DNA of 54,085 bases from NCBI GenBank assembly GCA_016705335.1, contig JADIYN010000043.1, positions 1-54,085 of the forward strand, in the 5' to 3' direction. The translations under genes and the position numbers were made by a program. The notes below the pieces were generated by a model. That model had not been told where the DNA came from. It ran no database searches and saw only the letters and a program-made list of their open reading frames with translations. This document shows positions 37,783 to 47,620 of the stretch, piece after piece (position 1 is the first letter of the stretch; every line of letters begins with the position of its first letter). Source of the DNA: Draconibacterium sp. (lineage in GTDB: Bacteria > Bacteroidota > Bacteroidia > Bacteroidales > Prolixibacteraceae).

Positions 37783-39339
37783 ATGAAAAAAATATTATAT
37801 ATACTATATTTAATTGCGGTTGCGCTTTCCGTTAATTCATGCAAGGAACCTGAGAGAGTTGCCGGTTTTGAAGATGCCGAACAATATACAATTTATGACT
37901 ATATCGTTGAGAACAAGGATCAGTTTTCTGATTTTCTGGCTATCCTCGAAGTTGGAGGAATTGATAAAACTCTAAGCTCATATAATCCTAACGGTAATGG
38001 CTACACACTGTTTCTGCCAAGCAATAAAGCAATTGATAATTTTATTAAGAAAACGGAAGGGATTTCTTCGATGAATGATATTCTTAATAACCCCGAATTT
38101 GCTGCTGCCTTTGGCCGGTATCATGTTCTTAATATGATGGCACATACGCAGGATTTTCCATTTGGAGCATTTCCTGAACCTACTTTGTCTGAAGATTATC
38201 TGACGGTAAGTTTTATTATTCAGCCCGATACTTCTTATTACAAAATAAATAACCAGGCCGGAATAACAATGCCTAACATTGAAGTTTCAAACGGGTATAT
38301 CCACGAAATTGAAACTGCGCTTGAACCCATTACATTTACAAGTTACGGCTGGTTGGTGCAAAATTCGGGTTACTCAATTTTTAAAGGTGCACTTGAATTA
38401 ACAGGAACCAAAAGTCTTGTTGATTTTAATGTGAAGGATTTTGAAAATATATCACCAATTACAATGTTGGTTGAATCTGATGAAGTTTATAATCAAAACG
38501 GGATTTTTAGTGTCGAAGATTTGGCAAAAAATATCAGTCCTGATGATGCAAACTATACAAGTGTTACCAACCCGCTTTACAATTACTGTGTTTATCACGT
38601 ATTAACAGGAGGCCGATATATCAACGATTTTGAAGGTGTTGTAACCAATTATACTACTTTGTCTGAAATACCTTTAAATATAAATGGTCTTGGAAATGAT
38701 CTGTTAATTAACGAAGGTAAGCAGGTTTTTGATACAATTATTGCAGGAGTTGATACAACAATTATCGATTATATCGGATTTTTGTACGACGAAAGCAACA
38801 TCACCACACAAAGCGGTTCAATACATATGATTGACCGGATGATGAAGCAGGTACTGCCATCACGGGCAATTGTAACTTTCGAGTTTTGGGAAGAACCACA
38901 AATTACAGATTACAGGAGAGAAATAGGATCATATTTAATTGAAGAAGAAACACTTAACTTTATTGAATGGGAAGGCGCTGATCTTTATTTTACTGAAAGA
39001 GGCGATGAACAAACATCAGCCTGGGGAAACGACTATCTCGACATAACCGGCGATTTTAAAATATCCTATGTTATTCCCAAAATTGTTCAGGGAAAATATA
39101 TGGTTTTTCTTGGTGCCGAAAGATACAATTCGGCAAACGCCCTTGTTGAAGTATATATTGATGGAAAAAAAGTAAGCAGTTTGGTTGACCTGTCGCAAGG
39201 TGGATCTGCGAATAGTCCATTCCAAAAAATAGAACTTGGAACTATTGACTTTATAAAATATGAATCTCATAAAGTGGAAGTTATTCCATTAATTCCAGGA
39301 AGGTTTTTGTGGGATTACATTCGTTTTGAACCAATTTAA
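37783..39339 (+). CDS. FAS1-domain lipoprotein with C-terminal CBM-like domain (copy 1)
   Basis: The 518-residue lipoprotein has its lipidated Cys at residue 20 (NSCKEPE). Two FAS1 modules follow at about 35-190 (IYDYIVENKDQFSDFLAIL, GYTLFLPSNKAIDNFI, NGYIHEIETALEPI) and about 190-350 (SYGWLVQNSGYSIF, YCVYHVLTGG, SIHMIDRMMKQVL). The last ~140 residues form a separate strand-rich domain ending FLWDYIRFEPI, similar to the end of the next gene's product. That ending resembles the last strand of CBM6/CBM35-type carbohydrate-binding modules, which is inference. It follows SusD by 45 bp, where SusE/SusF-type surface glycan-binding proteins usually sit. Confidence 0.82.
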   Translation: MKKILYILYLIAVALSVNSCKEPERVAGFEDAEQYTIYDYIVENKDQFSDFLAILEVGGIDKTLSSYNPNGNGYTLFLPSNKAIDNFIKKTEGISSMNDILNNPEFAAAFGRYHVLNMMAHTQDFPFGAFPEPTLSEDYLTVSFIIQPDTSYYKINNQAGITMPNIEVSNGYIHEIETALEPITFTSYGWLVQNSGYSIFKGALELTGTKSLVDFNVKDFENISPITMLVESDEVYNQNGIFSVEDLAKNISPDDANYTSVTNPLYNYCVYHVLTGGRYINDFEGVVTNYTTLSEIPLNINGLGNDLLINEGKQVFDTIIAGVDTTIIDYIGFLYDESNITTQSGSIHMIDRMMKQVLPSRAIVTFEFWEEPQITDYRREIGSYLIEEETLNFIEWEGADLYFTERGDEQTSAWGNDYLDITGDFKISYVIPKIVQGKYMVFLGAERYNSANALVEVYIDGKKVSSLVDLSQGGSANSPFQKIELGTIDFIKYESHKVEVIPLIPGRFLWDYIRFEPI

Positions 39340-39361
39340 AAAGCACAAAAAAAAAGCAAAG

Positions 39362-40900
39362 ATGAAGATCAGGATAGGAATATTATTTTTAGGGTTAATA
39401 ATAATTGGTGCTGCCGGTTGTACAAAACAGTGGGATGAGCATTACAACACTTACCCGGAAACCGTAGATGAAAATGTGTGGGATGTTATACAAAGTGACC
39501 CGCAGTTTTCAAGTTTTGTTGAAATTGTAAAGACAGCTAAAATGGATACACTTTTTCTGTCGGACATTTCGTACACAATTTTTGCACCTACAAATGAAGC
39601 TGTCGCAGCTTTTAGGGGTGTAAAAGAATTTGACAATGTGATACTTGCATACCATTTTAGCTCGCATTTTATCAATACAAGCAGTATTGAGGGGAAACGT
39701 CAGATTCAAACACTGACAGAGAAATTTGCACTTTTCGAAAGAAACGGTAACGAGGTAAAAATTGATGATATAAAAGTGCTTTCTGAAAGCCCGCTATACA
39801 GAAATGGCAAGTTTTTTACAATGGGCCAGGTTGTTGAGCCAAATCCGAATTTATATGAATATTACCAGTTTACAAATCCGGTTTTAAGCAAGTACATTGA
39901 TACACAGGATACAATCATCCTCGACAAGGAAAAAAGTAAACCACTTGGATTTGATGAAGAAGGAAATACAGTTTATGATACTGTATCGATAATTGCAAAT
40001 AAATTCGAGATGAAATATTTCCCTGTAAAACATGAGTTCAGAAATATTGCCACAACAATTGTATTTCCAAAGGAAGAAGATTACCGGGAAGCGCTAAATG
40101 TTATGGCGCAATCTCTTGGTGGTGATTACAATGATTATAATGACATTCCGATTGACTGGCAGGAAGAAATTTTAATTCCCCATATCTTATATCAGGGAGT
40201 TTTCCTGAATCGTATTGAGCCTGAAGAATTTATTTGGAAATCACCAAAAGACACTTTGAAAATGTTAAATGTACTCGGTGATAGTGTTGTAATTAATTAT
40301 GTTCCGAAAGATAAAGCTTTGTGTAGTAATGGTTATGCATATAATTACGAAAGCTATATGATACCGGATTCACTCTATAACGGAGGTACAAAATTCGAGG
40401 GTGAATCCTTGGTGAATCCAACCGGCTTAAACAAATACAGCTGGAACGATAGTGTTTTAGCAAAAAGTGATATCTCTTTAGTACCAACACAGGAATTAAT
40501 TCAGGGTGCATCCAATGACTCAATAATCAGGGTAAATTTCCCTAAAGGTTACGCAGGCAAATTTTCACTTGAATTTAAAAGCCCAAAACTGTTCCCAAGG
40601 AAGTATGTAATGGCAATCAGCACACACATGGACATTGGTGGAGTTTATGATATATATGTAAACGATGAATTGGTAAAAACTTTCGACTATTATGCATACG
40701 TGCAGGGGCGCGGCGTAATTTTCAGTGTGACCGGGGATAGATATGTTCCGCGCGGGCGATTTAATAAGTTTGATATGTATGTGAACAATATCGAAGAATA
40801 TGGCAGTGCTAAAATCAGGTTGGAATATAAAGCCCCTGGATTTGTAGCCAGTAATGGGTTGGTTATTGACTTTATTGAATTTATTCCTGTAACCGAGTAA
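39362..40900 (+). CDS. FAS1-domain lipoprotein with C-terminal CBM-like domain (copy 2)
   Basis: From the ATG at 39362 the protein is 512 residues; the upstream frame overlaps the previous stop and is rejected. The lipidated Cys is residue 20 (GAAGCTKQWDEHYN). One clear FAS1 module lies at about 30-175 (VWDVIQSDPQFSSFVEIV, SYTIFAPTNEAVAAF, NVILAYHFSSHFI), and a second, diverged one probably follows to about 340. The final ~115 residues form a strand-rich domain (FPKGYAGKFSLEFKS, GGVYDIYVNDELVKTF) ending GLVIDFIEFIPV, homologous in layout to the end of the preceding protein and CBM-like. It sits directly before the second SusC. Confidence 0.82.
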   Translation: MKIRIGILFLGLIIIGAAGCTKQWDEHYNTYPETVDENVWDVIQSDPQFSSFVEIVKTAKMDTLFLSDISYTIFAPTNEAVAAFRGVKEFDNVILAYHFSSHFINTSSIEGKRQIQTLTEKFALFERNGNEVKIDDIKVLSESPLYRNGKFFTMGQVVEPNPNLYEYYQFTNPVLSKYIDTQDTIILDKEKSKPLGFDEEGNTVYDTVSIIANKFEMKYFPVKHEFRNIATTIVFPKEEDYREALNVMAQSLGGDYNDYNDIPIDWQEEILIPHILYQGVFLNRIEPEEFIWKSPKDTLKMLNVLGDSVVINYVPKDKALCSNGYAYNYESYMIPDSLYNGGTKFEGESLVNPTGLNKYSWNDSVLAKSDISLVPTQELIQGASNDSIIRVNFPKGYAGKFSLEFKSPKLFPRKYVMAISTHMDIGGVYDIYVNDELVKTFDYYAYVQGRGVIFSVTGDRYVPRGRFNKFDMYVNNIEEYGSAKIRLEYKAPGFVASNGLVIDFIEFIPVTE

Positions 40901-41010
40901 TTAAAGTGAAGGATATGTTTTTATTTAGTAAATCAGGCAAAACAGTGCCCTTTTTTGACAGACAAATCATAACTGTTGGAAATGCACAAAAAATGCAAAC
41001 AAGTATTATA

Positions 41011-44000
41011 ATGGATAATAAATGCTTAATAGGGAATTTTAAAAAGATAGCCGTTGTTACGGTAATGCTGATTTTTTGTATTTCAACAGTATTTGCTCAG
41101 GATACACTGCTTGTTAAAGGAACAGTTGTGAACGGTTCGAACAAACCTGTATCAAATGTTTCGGTTGGAATTGAAGGTTCGTTTGAACTTCCTGTAGTTA
41201 CCAACGAAGCAGGGGAATTCACAGTAGTTGCATTGACTGGAAATGAATGGCTTAATGTTTCGCCTTCTGAAGGATATAAAAAGAAAAGAATTTTTCTGAA
41301 TAACAGAACCGAACTAAAAGTATATCTCACTGCAAATAGCATTGAATCGGGAGATGATGAAATAAATGTGTTATCACAAAGTATTCTCAAACGTGATATG
41401 ATTGCATCGTATTCAACTATCAATGCAAATTCGATAAAAGAAACACCGGTATTATCGGTCAACCAGTTTTTCCAGGGAAGAGTTTCTGGAATGAATGTTG
41501 TAAACCGTTCAGGCGATCCCGGCAGTGGTGCAGTATCTTTTTTAAGGGGAGTTAACTCGATAAACTCTTCAAACAGTCCACTTTATATTGTTGACGGAAT
41601 TCCGGTTATGCCAACAAATATTTTTGGTTCAAATCTGGATGGTTATGAATACAATACTTTGTTAAGTGTTAATCCGCTTGATATCTCTAAAACAACAATT
41701 GTAAAAGATCCTTTAATTACTGCAGCTTATGGCTCAAAAGCTTCAAATGGTTTGGTAATTGTAGAAACATTAGACCCTAGTGCTACTCAAACCGTTGTTG
41801 AACTTGATTTAAGAAGTGGATATTCTCTTGCACCCTCAAATCAAATTCCACAAATGGATGCAGGACAACATAAAACGTTAATTAGCGAGTTACTTTTTTC
41901 ATCAGGTAAAGCCGAAGAGCAAATTATCGAAGAATATCCAAACTTATTTCTTACACCTGAAGATGACAGGTATATTGATTATCAGCATAACACCAAATGG
42001 CAGGACCTTATATTTTCAAACGCAGCTTTTACAAATATTAATGTTAAAGTAAAAGGTGGTGACGAAATTGCACGATATGGTCTTTCTTTTGGATATATGA
42101 ATAGTGACGGGATTGTTAAAAGTACAGGTTATGACGGTTATAACTTAAGGTTTGTCAGTTTACTCAACATTTTTACCTGGCTAAAAATGAATGCATCTGT
42201 ATCACTTAGTTACAATAATTCGAATCTTAAAGAATCAGCACGTGTTTCTCAAACAAGTCCGTTGTACAGCGCGTTGGCTAAATCTCCCTTATTAAATCCT
42301 TATCAATATGATGATGAAGGTCAGGAATTAACTGCACTGACAAATGTTGACGAACTTGGGATTAGTAATCCTCAGGCTATTATTGATAATTACGAGGCTA
42401 CAAGCAATAATTTTAATTTTATATCAACCTTGGGTTTTGCTGCCGATTTAAAAGAAAACCTTGTTTTGAATTCAAACTTTGGTATCACCTACAACGTGTT
42501 GAAAGAGCAAATTTTTATGCCAAATAAAGGTATGGAAAGGTATTACAACAGTGAAGCAATTAACGTTTCAAAAGCAACTAGCAATACTTTAAATTCATTT
42601 TACAACAATACATATTTAAAATTCAATAAGAAATATGGTAAAAACCATGTTTTCACATCCAATACGGGATTCAATGTTTACACAAACAAATTTGAATTGG
42701 ATTGGGGACTTACAAAAAATGCACACGAAAACGATGAGTACCGTATGATACAGGACGGACAAAATAGTTTACGTGAAATTGGCGGGGCAAACAGGTCATG
42801 GAATTGGCTGTCGTTTTACGAAAATGTAACATACGGATATAAAGACAAATATTTGGCATCGGCAACAGTTACACTTGATGGTTCTTCACGTGTAGGTGAT
42901 AATGCTGCCAATACAATGAAAATTGCGGAAGTGCCGTTTGGTTTGTTTTATTCATTCGGAGGTGCATGGAGAATTTCAAATGAATCGTTTCTGAAAAACA
43001 AACCTAAACTTGAAGAATTGAAACTGAGACTATCGTATGGCATTTCGGGAAATGACGATATTGGTGAATCAAATGCAACCAATTACTACAATGCTGTTAA
43101 ATTCCGCGAAACTTCAGGTTTAATTCCAGGTGTTTTGCTAAATGATGAACTTACTTATGAAACTGTATCACAATTAAACGGAGGAATAGATATTTCTCTG
43201 TTTGGAAATAAAGTTCAGGCAAGTATTGATTTGTATCAGTCAACCATTGACAATATGTTGATTTATGCACCTGTAGAAGCATATTTCGGATTTAACTTAA
43301 GACCCGAAAATGGAGGAAAGATGCAAAATAAGGGTATTGATTTGAGCGTATTTCTAAGGGTTGTTGACAAGCCTAAATTTAAATGGGATGTTCAGGCTTC
43401 ATTTACAAAAGTAAAAAATGAAATACTCGAAATTAAAGGAGAACAATTAATTACAAATCTAAGGGTTGCACAAATCGTTAATATGCCGGGTGAACAGGCA
43501 AACAGCTTTTATGGATATATTTTCGACGGGGTTTACAAAACTGCTGACGAAGCTATAAATGCTGGGGTAGTAAACGACAGACATTTAAAATACGAAGCGG
43601 GTGATGCAAAATTTAGAGATATTTCGGGTCCAAATGGTCAGCCGGATGGTGTAATCAACAATTACGATAAAACAATTATTGGTTCTTCAATGCCTGAGCA
43701 TTTTGGTGGAATTGGTAATACTTTCACTTATAAACGCTGGGCGTTAAATGCTTTTGTTCAATATACTTCGGGTAACGAGGTTTTTAACTTTTTAAGGTAC
43801 ACAAACGAAAATATGGTTGGCCTCGGTAATCAAAGTACTAAAGTACTCGACCGCTGGCAATATGAAGGTCAGCAAACTGAGGTGCCACGGGCATTATACG
43901 GAGATATTATCGGTAACTCTGATTTTTCAACACGTTGGATTGAAGATGGATCCTATTTAAGGCTTAAAAATGTATCATTAAGCTACTCAATTCCCGGCGA

Positions 44001-44181
44001 GTTTTTGGCTTTCAAAAATGCACAGTTTTATATTTCAGGAACAAATTTATTGACTCTTACAAATTATTTAGGATATGATCCTGAATTTGCTTTCTCCAGT
44101 TCACATGTTAACCAGGGAATTGATTATGGTTTAACACCACAGGCCCGTCAGTTTGTTATTGGAATAAAATTAGGTTTATAA
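41011..44181 (+). CDS. SusC-like TonB-dependent glycan transporter (copy 2)
   Basis: From the ATG at 41011 the protein is 1056 residues with a signal peptide ending TVFAQ; an in-frame GTG at 40906 or ATG at 40993 would add an unlikely leader. Domains: carboxypeptidase-like (LVKGTVVNGSNKPVSNVSV), plug (VNQFFQGRVSGMNVVN, SGDPGSGAVSFLRGVN, PLYIVDGIPVMP, YGSKASNGLVIVET) and a long barrel ending RQFVIGIKLGL. It shares the SGDPGSG motif with the first SusC of the locus but the two differ strongly elsewhere, so they probably handle different glycans or steps. It is paired with the SusD encoded 13 bp downstream. Confidence 0.93.
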   Translation: MDNKCLIGNFKKIAVVTVMLIFCISTVFAQDTLLVKGTVVNGSNKPVSNVSVGIEGSFELPVVTNEAGEFTVVALTGNEWLNVSPSEGYKKKRIFLNNRTELKVYLTANSIESGDDEINVLSQSILKRDMIASYSTINANSIKETPVLSVNQFFQGRVSGMNVVNRSGDPGSGAVSFLRGVNSINSSNSPLYIVDGIPVMPTNIFGSNLDGYEYNTLLSVNPLDISKTTIVKDPLITAAYGSKASNGLVIVETLDPSATQTVVELDLRSGYSLAPSNQIPQMDAGQHKTLISELLFSSGKAEEQIIEEYPNLFLTPEDDRYIDYQHNTKWQDLIFSNAAFTNINVKVKGGDEIARYGLSFGYMNSDGIVKSTGYDGYNLRFVSLLNIFTWLKMNASVSLSYNNSNLKESARVSQTSPLYSALAKSPLLNPYQYDDEGQELTALTNVDELGISNPQAIIDNYEATSNNFNFISTLGFAADLKENLVLNSNFGITYNVLKEQIFMPNKGMERYYNSEAINVSKATSNTLNSFYNNTYLKFNKKYGKNHVFTSNTGFNVYTNKFELDWGLTKNAHENDEYRMIQDGQNSLREIGGANRSWNWLSFYENVTYGYKDKYLASATVTLDGSSRVGDNAANTMKIAEVPFGLFYSFGGAWRISNESFLKNKPKLEELKLRLSYGISGNDDIGESNATNYYNAVKFRETSGLIPGVLLNDELTYETVSQLNGGIDISLFGNKVQASIDLYQSTIDNMLIYAPVEAYFGFNLRPENGGKMQNKGIDLSVFLRVVDKPKFKWDVQASFTKVKNEILEIKGEQLITNLRVAQIVNMPGEQANSFYGYIFDGVYKTADEAINAGVVNDRHLKYEAGDAKFRDISGPNGQPDGVINNYDKTIIGSSMPEHFGGIGNTFTYKRWALNAFVQYTSGNEVFNFLRYTNENMVGLGNQSTKVLDRWQYEGQQTEVPRALYGDIIGNSDFSTRWIEDGSYLRLKNVSLSYSIPGEFLAFKNAQFYISGTNLLTLTNYLGYDPEFAFSSSHVNQGIDYGLTPQARQFVIGIKLGL

Positions 44182-44194
44182 TATTTTGATTGAT

Positions 44195-46051
44195 ATGAAA
44201 AATTATAATAAATACACAGCAATCATCGGAATCTTCCTGTTATCGGTGATTTTATTTTCTTCTTGCAAGGATTTCCTGAATCCCGACCAGGAGATTAATA
44301 TAACAAAGGATAAATTATATGACGATTGGTATGAATACAGATCTATCGCAATGGGAATGTACGCCATTCAGGCAGATCTTGTGGAACAACTTGTAATTCT
44401 TGGAGAGTTGCGCGGTGACCTGATGAAAACCACGGAAAATGCCGATGCTGATATGGTGGAAATATACAACTTCAATGGTTCAAAGGAGAATAAGTATGCG
44501 CAGCCTACAAATGTCTTTAAACTGATAACTGCCGCTAACAGTTTTATTACAGTGCTAAAAACCGAACATCCTGAGGTACTTGATGCAAAAAGTGTTATTA
44601 CCAATTACGATAAATTATATGGAGAAGCGCTGTGTATGCGGGCCTGGGCCTATTTTAATGCAGTCAGGATTTATGGTAAAGTTCCTTTTCTCCCTGAGTC
44701 ATTAACTTCAATTGATGAGGTTAACAACTTCCTGAATACTTCCGGTACTTATATCGATAGTGTACAAATTATTTACGGAGTAGATGGTTATACAAATGAT
44801 ACATTAAAAAATGTCTCGATACAACTTGAGAAACAATACTATGACCAGGATTTAATTATCGATTACTTTACAAATGAACTGGAACATAATGTGAAATCGG
44901 TTGGTGTTAATCATTTTATCGAAAACAATGACCAAACCTGGGAGGTTACAGTTTGGAATGCTTATGCATATCATACTTTGCTTGGCTTAATGTATTTGAC
45001 AAACGGAGACCTTGCAAAAGCTGCAAATCATTTTGAGTTTGTAACTAAAACCAATTCCGATAATTACAGGTATCAGCTTGATGGTAGTTTTGGTTTAAAT
45101 AACTGGAGGAATATATTCACAAATATTGACTTAAGGGAACATATTTATACTGTTTGGTTTAATAAATCCTATTTCCAGCAAAATCAGTTTCAGGAGTTTT
45201 TTGAACCAATAAAACCCAATAAATATATGTTGAAACCTACAAGGAGCGCTATTTTGAATTGGGAAACAACCTGGGACGATTATCGTTTGCAGGTAAACAA
45301 CACCCAACCCTGGACTACAAGGACAGTGTGGAAAGGTATGCCGGGCGATTTTTACCGGGGTTATGGAGCTTCATATGCTTATGTGCAAAATGGTGTTCCT
45401 GTTTCACAAGGCAATGTTTTTGCAATGTTATGGCTTAAATCAGAAAACGATTACCGCACTGCATCATTGTTGATTGAAGATGCTGACACTATTATTTATA
45501 AATATTCTATCAATAAAGGATTGTTCGACAAAGATGCCAACTTTATTGTTTACCGTGCGGCGGGAGTACATCTGTGGTTGGCAGAATTATATGTTTGGTG
45601 GAAATTTGAACAAAATGGAATTGTAAGGGAATTTACTTCAAACGCAGTTAACATGTTAAACGACGGTTCAAATTATGATGTAAACAGCACACGCGAGCAA
45701 AAAGGTGTTAGAGGAAGGGTTGGTTTTGGAGGCGCAACCGACGGTATCAGACCGGGAAACATTAACTATACACGCCATCCGTTTACTAACGAAGTTACAG
45801 GTTATATTGATGTTACCGGTAATTTCAAAGGTTTACAATTATACCTGGAAGATGCAATTGTTGATGAACGCGCAAGGGAACTTGCATTCGAAGGTGAGCG
45901 TTTTTACGATTTGATAAGGGTTGCCAATAGAAGAAATGATCCATCATTTCTCGCTAAAAAGGTCTCAGAGAAATTCCCTGAAGGTCAGCGCGAGCAAATG
46001 TACACCTACCTGATGAATCCGGAAAACTGGTATATTCACTATTTTGAATAG
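44195..46051 (+). CDS. SusD-like glycan-binding lipoprotein (copy 2)
   Basis: From the ATG at 44195 the protein is 618 residues, longer than the first SusD. The lipidated Cys is residue 24 (FSSCKDFLNPDQ). SusD features: CMRAWAYFNAVRIYGKVPF near residue 150, LAELYVWWKFEQNG in the TPR-like region, and the end signature VDERARELAFEGERFYDLIRVANR followed by LMNPENWYIHYFE. An insertion in the middle (about 250-480) is rich in Trp and Tyr (VWNAYAYHTLLGLMYL, TVWKGMPGDFYRGYG) and might shape the glycan site. It is the last gene of the operon and is followed by a strong terminator. Confidence 0.93.
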   Translation: MKNYNKYTAIIGIFLLSVILFSSCKDFLNPDQEINITKDKLYDDWYEYRSIAMGMYAIQADLVEQLVILGELRGDLMKTTENADADMVEIYNFNGSKENKYAQPTNVFKLITAANSFITVLKTEHPEVLDAKSVITNYDKLYGEALCMRAWAYFNAVRIYGKVPFLPESLTSIDEVNNFLNTSGTYIDSVQIIYGVDGYTNDTLKNVSIQLEKQYYDQDLIIDYFTNELEHNVKSVGVNHFIENNDQTWEVTVWNAYAYHTLLGLMYLTNGDLAKAANHFEFVTKTNSDNYRYQLDGSFGLNNWRNIFTNIDLREHIYTVWFNKSYFQQNQFQEFFEPIKPNKYMLKPTRSAILNWETTWDDYRLQVNNTQPWTTRTVWKGMPGDFYRGYGASYAYVQNGVPVSQGNVFAMLWLKSENDYRTASLLIEDADTIIYKYSINKGLFDKDANFIVYRAAGVHLWLAELYVWWKFEQNGIVREFTSNAVNMLNDGSNYDVNSTREQKGVRGRVGFGGATDGIRPGNINYTRHPFTNEVTGYIDVTGNFKGLQLYLEDAIVDERARELAFEGERFYDLIRVANRRNDPSFLAKKVSEKFPEGQREQMYTYLMNPENWYIHYFE

Positions 46052-46066
46052 CAAATATTATTTCTG

Positions 46067-46110
46067 AAAAAAATGGCTGTCAATTTTTACAAATGACAGC
46101 CATTTTTTTT
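46067..46110. terminator. Strong rho-independent terminator at the end of the SusCD operon
   Basis: A 16-bp perfect stem (46067-46082 with 46094-46109) closes an 11-base loop and ends in a T run. It separates the plus-strand transport genes from the facing minus-strand enzymes. The A run on the other side may let it act in both directions. The remaining gap to 46287 holds nothing recognised. Confidence 0.9.
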
Positions 46111-46287
46111 ACTCTTTTTCAGTTGGACTACATGGGAATGTTACGAGTTTTATAATAGAAATGGATAAAACCAAACTTTCAATAACTTACACATTATATC
46201 GCAACAATAAATCTATCACGAAAGCTTTCTAAAAGTGATTTGTTCGTTTACCTGGTTTTCGGAATTAACACAACTATAAATTTCAAT

Positions 46288-47589
46288 TTAAAAAACAAGA
46301 GTGTTTAAAGACTGTGTTGGTAGTTCAACTTGAACTTTTCCGTTGTTACTTGATAATTTAATACTGTTTTCCTTCCAGTTGTCTTTTTCAGTGGTAGTTA
46401 CCGATTTTGAAAGTTTACCTGTAATCCCATTAATTTCAATACTTACATTTTTATTTTTCAGATTGATGATTTGAATTACATTCTTTCCATCGCTGTTTAT
46501 TCCGCAAATTGAGAGTATTTCAGGATCGGAACTTATTGAATGAATTATTTGTGTTCCCGAGTTTAGAAAGTCGGTATAATGACGTGTAACATAGTATGAT
46601 GGGTATTTTGTTTTTAAATCAGGCGATATAATTTCATAATTATTCTGCCATGTCCAGTACATGGAAACTTCAACCTCAGCATATTTAAAAATACGGTACG
46701 AAATTTTTGCAAAACGGAATGCATAATCCCAGCTTTCATTCATTCCTTTTATTTTCCAGGCCATCGCATCAAATCCAAGTTCATCGCACCAAACGGGCTT
46801 TTCCCAGGCTTTTGCAAAACCGGCAATTCGCTCAAATTCGCTGTCAGGCATTTTTTCAGCCCACCAGCTGTGAAAACAAAGTGGTCCCAAATATTTCCAG
46901 ATAGTTGAATCAGCAGCTATCATTGTAGCAAATTCAACAGTTCCCATAGGTTGTGCTGTGTCTGCCCATAAAAACCTGGTTTTCAGTCCGGCTTTTGTAA
47001 ATCTTTCGCCTGCCTTTTTGAAAAATGCAATGGTTTCTTCAGGAGAGAAAATAACCTGGTAACCACCATCCGATTCATTAAACGAAAAATAGTCCACTTC
47101 AACACCATATTTGTTTTTTGCTGTCAATAAAAACGCCTCGATTTGATCAATCAATTCATCATATTTATCAGGTTTTATGCGGCGTTGCGATTCTTTTTCA
47201 GGGTTGGAGACCAATTCGTCGGCAACCCGCCAAACTGATACAGTAAAGTTTGAAACCCCAAATTCGGTTTTCATTCGTTTCATACTTTCCAGCAAAGAAA
47301 TAACTGTTGGCTGCTCAACAATTTTACTGCCTTTATATGCTGAATAATCTATTCTTCGAAATTCAAGTGGCAAGGCAACACGGACATGGCTCGGTTTGAA
47401 ATCTTTTAAAGTTGTTTCTCCAATTGCATCCCAAGCGTGATCTGTATAATTCGCCTGACAATAGTTTCCTCCAATCGATTCGATCTTCTGTTTCAGGATC
47501 TCAGGATAAACCTGCACTTTTACCGTTTGGGAAAAACAAGTTTGGAAAGTTAAAGCAAGGGATAAAATAATAATTAATGGTTTTCTCAT
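46288..47589 (-). CDS. Secreted clan GH-A glycoside hydrolase, GH30-like
   Basis: The 433-residue protein has a signal peptide (1-20, ending CFSQ). The barrel begins QKIESIGGNYCQANYTDHAWD, recalling the GFGG opening of GH30. Likely catalytic residues are Glu172 in FSFNESDGG (acid/base, after Asn171 as in clan GH-A) and Glu270 in VWCDELGFD (nucleophile). A small strand domain of about 90 residues closes the protein, as in GH30. GH30 members act on beta-glucans, xylan, fucosides or other beta-linked glycans, so the substrate is open. It lies 31 bp after the GH26 gene and is probably in one operon with it. Confidence 0.75.
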   Translation of the reverse strand: MRKPLIIILSLALTFQTCFSQTVKVQVYPEILKQKIESIGGNYCQANYTDHAWDAIGETTLKDFKPSHVRVALPLEFRRIDYSAYKGSKIVEQPTVISLLESMKRMKTEFGVSNFTVSVWRVADELVSNPEKESQRRIKPDKYDELIDQIEAFLLTAKNKYGVEVDYFSFNESDGGYQVIFSPEETIAFFKKAGERFTKAGLKTRFLWADTAQPMGTVEFATMIAADSTIWKYLGPLCFHSWWAEKMPDSEFERIAGFAKAWEKPVWCDELGFDAMAWKIKGMNESWDYAFRFAKISYRIFKYAEVEVSMYWTWQNNYEIISPDLKTKYPSYYVTRHYTDFLNSGTQIIHSISSDPEILSICGINSDGKNVIQIINLKNKNVSIEINGITGKLSKSVTTTEKDNWKENSIKLSSNNGKVQVELPTQSLNTLVF

Positions 47590-47620
47590 TGGTTTTGGTT
47601 TTTATCAGATTATTCAATTT

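Noticed and set aside
41097..41462. 121-residue minus-strand frame
   Set aside because: Antisense to the plug region of the intact second SusC.
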